Below are positions 59,106-64,000 of a stretch of 64,000 nt of DNA, piece by piece; the stretch's first letter is position 1; the number at the start of each line of letters is the position of its first letter. This stretch comes from JAAZKV01 sp041659525 (GTDB lineage: Archaea; Iainarchaeota; Iainarchaeia; Iainarchaeales; JAAZKV01). Below the pieces are notes generated by a model that saw nothing but the letters and a program-made list of their open reading frames with translations, was not told where the DNA came from and ran no database searches. Position numbers and translations under genes: made by a program. Location of the stretch: NCBI GenBank assembly GCA_041659525.1, contig JBAZYC010000001.1, positions 868,001-932,000 on the forward strand, written 5' to 3'.

Positions 59106-59474
59106 TTGAAAGAAAAAATCGTAAAATTTTTTATTGAGTGGGGAAAGATTTCTTTTGATGGCTCCTCTCTCCAAGACATTATTTTTACCCAAGGAGACGT
59201 TAAATCCCGAAATTATGATTTATTAGAAAAAAAATATGGGACAATGCATGTTGTGGATATGGATGAAGCAAAAGAACTTCTAAAAGGAAATCCACTTGAA
59301 GTAGTAATAGGGACTGGTTTTGATGGGGGATTAAAATTAACTCCTGATGCGGAAGCCATACTTAAACAAAGAACCGCTCTTTTTGTACTAACTTCGCCTC
59401 AAGCAGTGGAAAGGATAAATGAAATGCTTGCAAAAAATGAAAAAGTTAGTGCTTTGATTCATGTTACTTGCTGA
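59106..59474 (+). CDS. Mth938-like domain protein
   Basis: 122 residues from TTG 59106; GTGATTTGAC precedes it. Mth938/NDUFAF3-like fold: VVIGTGFDGGLKLTPDAEAI (about 65-84), SPQAVERINEMLAKNEKVSALIHVTC at the end. Eukaryotic relatives help assemble complex I; archaeal function is unknown. The glycine-rich GTGF turn is intact. Confidence 0.85.
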   Translation: MKEKIVKFFIEWGKISFDGSSLQDIIFTQGDVKSRNYDLLEKKYGTMHVVDMDEAKELLKGNPLEVVIGTGFDGGLKLTPDAEAILKQRTALFVLTSPQAVERINEMLAKNEKVSALIHVTC

Positions 59475-59522
59475 ACCAAAGCAATACTTTTCAAGTTAAT
59501 AGTTCAATATCATTATCTTTTT

Positions 59523-59768
59523 CTAAACTAATTTATTCTTTTTTAGAGCAGCTTCCATTTTGGGTTTATCAAAGCCAATAATTATTTCACCCTTAATATC
59601 AATTACTGGAACCCCCATTTGTCCACTTTTAGTTATCATTTCTTTTGCTTTATCTTGGTTGATTCCAACGTTAACATCGTCGAACTCCACTTTTTTTTGT
59701 TTTAACCAATCCTTAGCCATTACACAGTAAGGGCAAGTGTTTGTTGAGTACACAATTACATTAGCCAT
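59523..59768 (-). CDS. Glutaredoxin-like protein
   Basis: 81 residues, NrdH/glutaredoxin size. CPYC redox motif at 12-15, cis-Pro in MGVPVIDIKG, then GFDKPKMEAAL. Reduces disulfides or ribonucleotide reductase in the cytosol. GAGGTG precedes the ATG. Monocistronic, convergent with the Mth938-like gene. Confidence 0.92.
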   Translation of the reverse strand: MANVIVYSTNTCPYCVMAKDWLKQKKVEFDDVNVGINQDKAKEMITKSGQMGVPVIDIKGEIIIGFDKPKMEAALKKNKLV

Positions 59769-59916
59769 ATTTACACCTCAATTTCTTAAGTTATTGTTTC
59801 AATACTTATGCGCCATCCCTTGTTTTTTTAAACCTTCCTGCGCAGGCACCCACCTTTAATTTTTGATTTGTTATTGTATTAAATAGAGTTAATTCCAAAA
59901 GTATGTTGGTGAAAAA

Positions 59917-61698
59917 GTGAGTAACAAGGAAGGAACAATTGATTTCAAAATCAATATGCAAAACTACTTTTCCTTGGCGAAGCCCTATGCATTAATGTTT
60001 TTGGTCTTAGGTTTTTTTGTTTTAACTATTAGTCTTGCAAGTATTGGAGAAAAATTTATTTTCAAACTATTAATTGATTATGGTACTTTATATTCAATGG
60101 GAGGAATGTTATCTAACCAATTTGTAGAATTAGTAACCTCCTTAGCATTAGCATTCGTTTTGATCACAATTGCTAAAGCAATTTCTTATTGGTTCAGATT
60201 ACATACAATAAATCGACTTGATGCTGCAATTATAGTGGATTTGAAAAAAAAGTTTTTTACCCACATTGTTCGTCTTTCTCACAAATTTCACACCTCTCAC
60301 AAAACAGGAAGTTTAATTGCAAGAATGACCAGAGGCGCTCGTGCAATAGAAACAATTACTGATTTTTTCATGTTTGAATGCCTAAATTTGGGTTTGCAAT
60401 TGTTAGTTGTTTCAATTTCAATTCTTTATTTTGATCCTGTGCTTGTAATTGTCCTATTTGGAGTAGTAATTCTTTTTGTTTTATATATTTTAGTTGTTTT
60501 ATTCAAGCAACAAAAAGCAAAGATTGATTCTAATGATGCTGAAGATAATGAAAAAGCATTTATTGGAGATATTTTTCTAAATATTGATACAGTAAAATAC
60601 TTTGGAAAAGAGAATACAATTGTTAATAGTTTTTCCACTCTTGCCAATACTACTGGAACTAAATTCATTAAGAGTTGGGATTTTGAAAGATGGGTTCCTT
60701 TCGGGCAATCACTCATATTTGGAGCTGGATTGATTATTTTGATTTCAATTCCTCTTTTTAGATTTGTTCAAGGGGAAATAAGTATCGGTACCCTTGCTTT
60801 TGTTTATATGGTTTTTTTTAATGTTACTGATCCTTTGACTGGATTTATTTGGGGTTTAAGAAGATTTTACGATGCCACTGCGGATTTCCAATCTTTATTT
60901 GAGTATGACAAACTCAAAAGTGAAGTTGTTGACAAGCTTGATGCAAAGGAAATAAAAATTAAGAAAGGAAAAATTGAATTCAAAAATGTTGGTTTTAATT
61001 ATAATAGAAAGCAATTGATTAAGAATTTTGATTTATCAATTTCTCCTAATGAAAAAATTGCTTTTGTAGGTCCTTCTGGTGCGGGTAAAACTACCCTTGT
61101 AAAACTACTCTTCAGACTTTATGATGTTGAATCAGGAGAGATTTTAATTGATGGAAAAAACATTAATAAGTACAAGCAAGAATCAATGCGTTCTGAATTG
61201 AGTATTGTTCCCCAGGAATGTATTTTGTTTAATGATTCTATTTACAATAATGTGGTTTTTGCAAAACCCGCTGCTACAAAAAAGGAAGTATTTAACGCAC
61301 TTAAAGCTGCTCAACTTTATGATTTTGTAGAGTCTCTTCCTGAAAAAGAAAACACTATGGTTGGGGAGAGAGGAATAAAACTTTCTGGTGGGGAGAAACA
61401 AAGACTCTCAATTGCTCGTGCACTTTTAGCTAACAAAAAAGTTCTTGTGCTTGATGAAGCAACTTCTTCGCTTGATTCTAGAACTGAGCACCAAATTCAA
61501 GTTGCATTAAAAGAACTAATGGAAGGAAGAACCACAATAATTATTGCACATAGACTTTCAACTATTATGAGTGCGGACAAGATTGTAGTTATTGAAAAAG
61601 GTGAAATAGCTCAAGTTGGTACTCATAATGAATTAATCAAACAAAAAGGTACTTACAAAGAGCTTTGGGAAATGCAAAAAGGTGGATATATAGAGTAA
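59917..61698 (+). CDS. ABC transporter, ATP-binding and permease in one chain (ABCB-type)
   Basis: 593 residues from GTG 59917 behind GGTGAAAAA. Six membrane helices (about 20-310) and a C-terminal ATPase: Walker A GPSGAGKTT (near 384), signature LSGGEKQR, Walker B VLVLDEATSSLDS and H-loop IIIAHRLST. It works as a homodimer, probably exporting a lipid, peptide or drug-like compound; no substrate gene is adjacent. All ATPase motifs are intact. Confidence 0.95.
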   Translation: MSNKEGTIDFKINMQNYFSLAKPYALMFLVLGFFVLTISLASIGEKFIFKLLIDYGTLYSMGGMLSNQFVELVTSLALAFVLITIAKAISYWFRLHTINRLDAAIIVDLKKKFFTHIVRLSHKFHTSHKTGSLIARMTRGARAIETITDFFMFECLNLGLQLLVVSISILYFDPVLVIVLFGVVILFVLYILVVLFKQQKAKIDSNDAEDNEKAFIGDIFLNIDTVKYFGKENTIVNSFSTLANTTGTKFIKSWDFERWVPFGQSLIFGAGLIILISIPLFRFVQGEISIGTLAFVYMVFFNVTDPLTGFIWGLRRFYDATADFQSLFEYDKLKSEVVDKLDAKEIKIKKGKIEFKNVGFNYNRKQLIKNFDLSISPNEKIAFVGPSGAGKTTLVKLLFRLYDVESGEILIDGKNINKYKQESMRSELSIVPQECILFNDSIYNNVVFAKPAATKKEVFNALKAAQLYDFVESLPEKENTMVGERGIKLSGGEKQRLSIARALLANKKVLVLDEATSSLDSRTEHQIQVALKELMEGRTTIIIAHRLSTIMSADKIVVIEKGEIAQVGTHNELIKQKGTYKELWEMQKGGYIE

Positions 61699-61708
61699 AG
61701 ATTATTCT

Positions 61709-61726
61709 CTAGTTGGGGCCAACTAG
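61709..61726. terminator. Hairpin between convergent ABC and methyltransferase genes
   Basis: CTAGTTGG and CCAACTAG flank two G (effective loop about four bases), followed by TTTTTCTTTTATTTTTTT. Confidence 0.7.
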
Positions 61727-61734
61727 TTTTTCTT

Positions 61735-62526
61735 TTATTTTTTTCTTCCAACCATTACAAAAAAAGCTGCTTCTTTTCTAAGGAGCCATTTTATTTCATC
61801 AATTATGGGTTTTTTGAAAGTGGGTTTTGAAGAAACAAATGTAATATTATTTTCTTTAAACCAATTTAGTATTTCGTTAATTGAATGATAACTCTCATGC
61901 ACCTGTCCATACTTATCAGCAGAGTGAGATTTGCTTCCATTCTTTCCAAAGTATTTTTCTCCAAAAGAAATTCTTTTCTCAATATCGCTTCCACAAAACA
62001 ACCAAAGAAAGAATCTTTTTATTCGGTGGCGAAAACGAGAATACTTATTGTAAAGTCCAATAACAACTAATCCATTTTCTTTTACTTTAGTACATGCAAT
62101 TTCAAATCCTTTTTTGGCATTAATTGTGTGATGCAAACTCCCTAGTGCAATAACTACATCAAATTTTTCATTAAACTCAGTTTCTTTGATTTGAAGAATA
62201 TTTTTTTCAATAAAAGTAATGCTTTTTTCCGTTCCTAGGGTTTTTGATAGTTCTTTGGCTTTTTTTATTGAAGAGGAACTAAAATCAATTCCAGTTACTT
62301 TTGCCCCGCATAGTGCAAGTGAACTAGCCAGTTCTCCTGTTCCACATCCTAATTCAAGAACTTTTTTTCCATTCCAAAAAGTCTTATTTTCACCAAAACT
62401 CTTTGATACCCATGAGGCGAAATACTCTATCTCTTTTTTAGAGGTAACTTTTCTTGAAGGATAAGGATATTTTTCGTAAAGCTCTTTTACGAGTTTTTCT
62501 TTGTCAGAGTTTTGCATTTTTCTCAT
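61735..62526 (-). CDS. Class I SAM-dependent methyltransferase
   Basis: 263 residues. SAM-binding motif I VLELGCGTGELA (near 57), motif II GIDFSSSSI (near 79), and a post-I LGSLHHT segment mark a class I methyltransferase of the UbiE/methyltransf_11/25 type. The first 20 residues KELYEKYPYPSR resemble a small-molecule methyltransferase family start (YPYP). Substrate unknown. Divergent from dinB. Confidence 0.85.
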   Translation of the reverse strand: MRKMQNSDKEKLVKELYEKYPYPSRKVTSKKEIEYFASWVSKSFGENKTFWNGKKVLELGCGTGELASSLALCGAKVTGIDFSSSSIKKAKELSKTLGTEKSITFIEKNILQIKETEFNEKFDVVIALGSLHHTINAKKGFEIACTKVKENGLVVIGLYNKYSRFRHRIKRFFLWLFCGSDIEKRISFGEKYFGKNGSKSHSADKYGQVHESYHSINEILNWFKENNITFVSSKPTFKKPIIDEIKWLLRKEAAFFVMVGRKK

Positions 62527-62583
62527 TTATCTCTTTTTAGGTAACGATTAAAAGAACCTTCTCTAAGGAATTTTTTAGTTATT

Positions 62584-63663
62584 ATGCAAAAAATAATTGG
62601 TTTACTTGATTTGGATTATTTTTACGCGCAAGCGGAAATCCTTCGAAATCCTCAATACAGAGGAAAACCTGTAGTAATAGTAATGCCTTCACTTAGGGAA
62701 AACTCAGGAGCGATTGCTACTTGTAATTATGAAGCGCGTGAAATGAAAATAAAATCAGGGATGCCACTTTCTCTTGCAAAGAAACTTGCAAGCAAAGACA
62801 CGATTTTTATTAATGCTGACAAGCCTTACTACGAAGAAGTTTCTCAAAAAATATTTGAAGTAGTTGATTTTTTTTGTGAAAAAATTGAACAAGTTTCAAT
62901 TGATGAAGCTTATTTTGATTTAACTAATCCCTCTGATTATGAAAAAGCTGAAGAGATTTGTAAAAAGATAAAACAAAGAATAAAAAGCGAGGTGGGTTTG
63001 AGCTGTTCAATTGGACTTGGGCCAAATAAATTAGTTGCTAAAATGGCTGCTTCTGCAAAAAAGCCTGATGGGTTTTATGTAATAAAACCAGTTCAAGTGG
63101 ATGATTTTTTGTCAAAGCAAAAAGTTTCCTCTCTTTTTGGGGTGGGTCCAAAAACTGAAGAAGAATTCAAAAAGCACGGAATTAATTTTGTTTCTGATAT
63201 AAAGAAATTCACTAAATTAGATTTGGTTAATTGGTTTGGAGAAGCAAATGGGTCAAAGTTATACGATTTTGCTTTTGGAAAAGATGAAAGAGAAGTTGAA
63301 CCTAATAGAGAGAAGCAACAACTTTCAAGGATGATGACAATTAAAGAGGATTCAAGAGAGTATGATGATATCAGGCAAAATGTTGATTTTCTTTCAGAAT
63401 TGTTATACAAACAAATTACTGAACTCAAAAAAAGATTCAAAACAGTTTCACTAATTATTGTAACTGATAGAATGGAAACTTTAACTAAATCAAAAACAAG
63501 AGTGGAACCCATTTCTTCACTTGATGAATTAAAAGAAATTGAACACACTCTTCTCCATGAATATTTGAGTGATACTTTTTCAAAAGTAAGAAGAGTGGGG
63601 GTTAAAGTTTCAAATTTTGATGAACAATCAGGTTTCCAAAGAAAATTATTTGAATTTAAGTAA
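62584..63663 (+). CDS. dinB: Y-family DNA polymerase IV (Dpo4/DinB)
   Basis: 359 residues. Translesion polymerase with catalytic DLDYFYAQAE (Asp7, Asp9 near 12), SIDEAYFDL (Asp/Glu near 105) and the little finger from about 240 (LSRMMTIKEDS). Length and motifs match archaeal Dpo4/Dbh. It lacks a clear clamp-binding PIP box apart from the end GFQRKLFEFK, which may serve as one. Endonuclease III starts 13 bases downstream. Confidence 0.93.
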   Translation: MQKIIGLLDLDYFYAQAEILRNPQYRGKPVVIVMPSLRENSGAIATCNYEAREMKIKSGMPLSLAKKLASKDTIFINADKPYYEEVSQKIFEVVDFFCEKIEQVSIDEAYFDLTNPSDYEKAEEICKKIKQRIKSEVGLSCSIGLGPNKLVAKMAASAKKPDGFYVIKPVQVDDFLSKQKVSSLFGVGPKTEEEFKKHGINFVSDIKKFTKLDLVNWFGEANGSKLYDFAFGKDEREVEPNREKQQLSRMMTIKEDSREYDDIRQNVDFLSELLYKQITELKKRFKTVSLIIVTDRMETLTKSKTRVEPISSLDELKEIEHTLLHEYLSDTFSKVRRVGVKVSNFDEQSGFQRKLFEFK

Positions 63664-63675
63664 GAGTGGTTTAAT

Positions 63676-64000
63676 GTGGTTTCTAAAGAAAAACAAATTA
63701 AAGCAATTAAGCAACTAGGATTACTTAAGTTAAAATCCTCAAAAATGAGACTCGCTGCCGAGAAATGGGATGCTGATTGGAAAACTCTTATTGCAATTTC
63801 TCTTTCTGCTCAATCAAGGGATGAAACTACAATAACTATTGCAACAAAGTTGTTTGAAAAGTACAATACTTTAGAAAAATTAGCAAGTGCAAAATATGTT
63901 GAGGTTTTATTTGTTTTAAAAAGTTTGAATTATAATAAAACAAAAGCAGCTAATATTATTGCTTGTGCTAAAATGCTACGAGAGGATTATTCAGGGGTTG
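63676..64000 (+). CDS. nth: Endonuclease III (Nth), N-terminal part
   Basis: Runs off the window edge; 108 complete codons seen from GTG 63676, preceded by GAGTGGTTT. WKTLIAISLSAQSRDET matches the Nth opening (LSAQTTD), followed by TKLFEKYNTLEKLASA and NYNKTKAANIIACAK. Nth removes oxidised pyrimidines and nicks DNA. The helix-hairpin-helix, catalytic Lys/Asp and the [4Fe-4S] cysteines are beyond the edge. An out-of-frame ATG at 63674 soon stops. Confidence 0.9.
   Translation, partial: MVSKEKQIKAIKQLGLLKLKSSKMRLAAEKWDADWKTLIAISLSAQSRDETTITIATKLFEKYNTLEKLASAKYVEVLFVLKSLNYNKTKAANIIACAKMLREDYSGV

Overview
The window is AT-rich (my impression is roughly 30% G+C), densely coding DNA from an archaeon. 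Archaeal markers include Pus10, NucS, diphthine synthase (DphB), Trm5, DUF357, DUF63, a single-domain KaiC-like ATPase, ScpA, two archaeal-style DHH phosphoesterases, TATA boxes 20-35 nt upstream of many starts, and GGTGA/GTGATT ribosome binding sites complementary to the archaeal 16S tail. Several housekeeping genes are instead of bacterial type: a long AspRS, class I PRPP synthetase, pyruvoyl PanD, adenylate kinase with a zinc LID, and MscL. Together with many short lineage-specific proteins this suggests a DPANN-like archaeon (Diapherotrites/Woesearchaeota-like is a guess; no rRNA is present to test it).

0-19 kb: a YbaK-like deacylase, SufS, a PHP phosphoesterase, a RecJ-like OB-DHH protein, a CDP-alcohol phosphatidyltransferase, a tRNA-binding OB protein, a TraB-like protein, a coupled pair of degenerate enzymes (HAD-like and DapA-like, both lacking catalytic residues), Pus10, PRPP synthetase, NucS, two peptidases, a DHH protein with a lysine-rich tail, tRNA-Asn and PanD. 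18-27 kb: amino-acid biosynthesis (chorismate mutase-like protein, HisC-like aminotransferase, prephenate dehydratase, threonine synthase, Lrp regulator, DapA) with MscL, AspRS and a DUF296 protein. 28.6-31.6 kb: a hairpin-rich GC-rich leader, tRNA-Ser(GCT), a GNAT gene, a second tRNA-Ser whose anticodon reads ACT, and an ORF interrupted by an in-frame TAG.

31.5-44 kb is the most unusual region. A minus-strand operon holds a GARS-like ATP-grasp enzyme, three tandem SET-domain methyltransferases and an HD hydrolase. Further on, a minus-strand operon holds two RimK-like ATP-grasp proteins (one apparently inactive) and two DUF1704 metallopeptidases, the family of the eukaryotic tubulin tyrosine carboxypeptidases (MATCAP). 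Divergent from it are a retropepsin-like RimB-type protease overlapping a GNAT acetyltransferase and, shortly after, a LysW-like zinc-ribbon protein with an acidic tail. I read this as a candidate protein- or peptide-tagging system: ligases that add residues, peptidases that remove them, and a possible carrier. The pathway is inference; the motifs are visible.

44-64 kb: CysRS, a Kef-type antiporter, TerC/DUF475, DphB, Trm5, adenylate kinase, KaiC-like ATPase, a decapeptide-repeat protein, ScpA, glutaredoxin, an ABC exporter, a methyltransferase, DinB and the start of endonuclease III at the window edge. Convergent gene pairs are mostly separated by hairpin plus T-tract terminators. Many reading frames begin a few codons upstream inside a GGTGA ribosome binding site; starts given here are moved to the codon that follows it.
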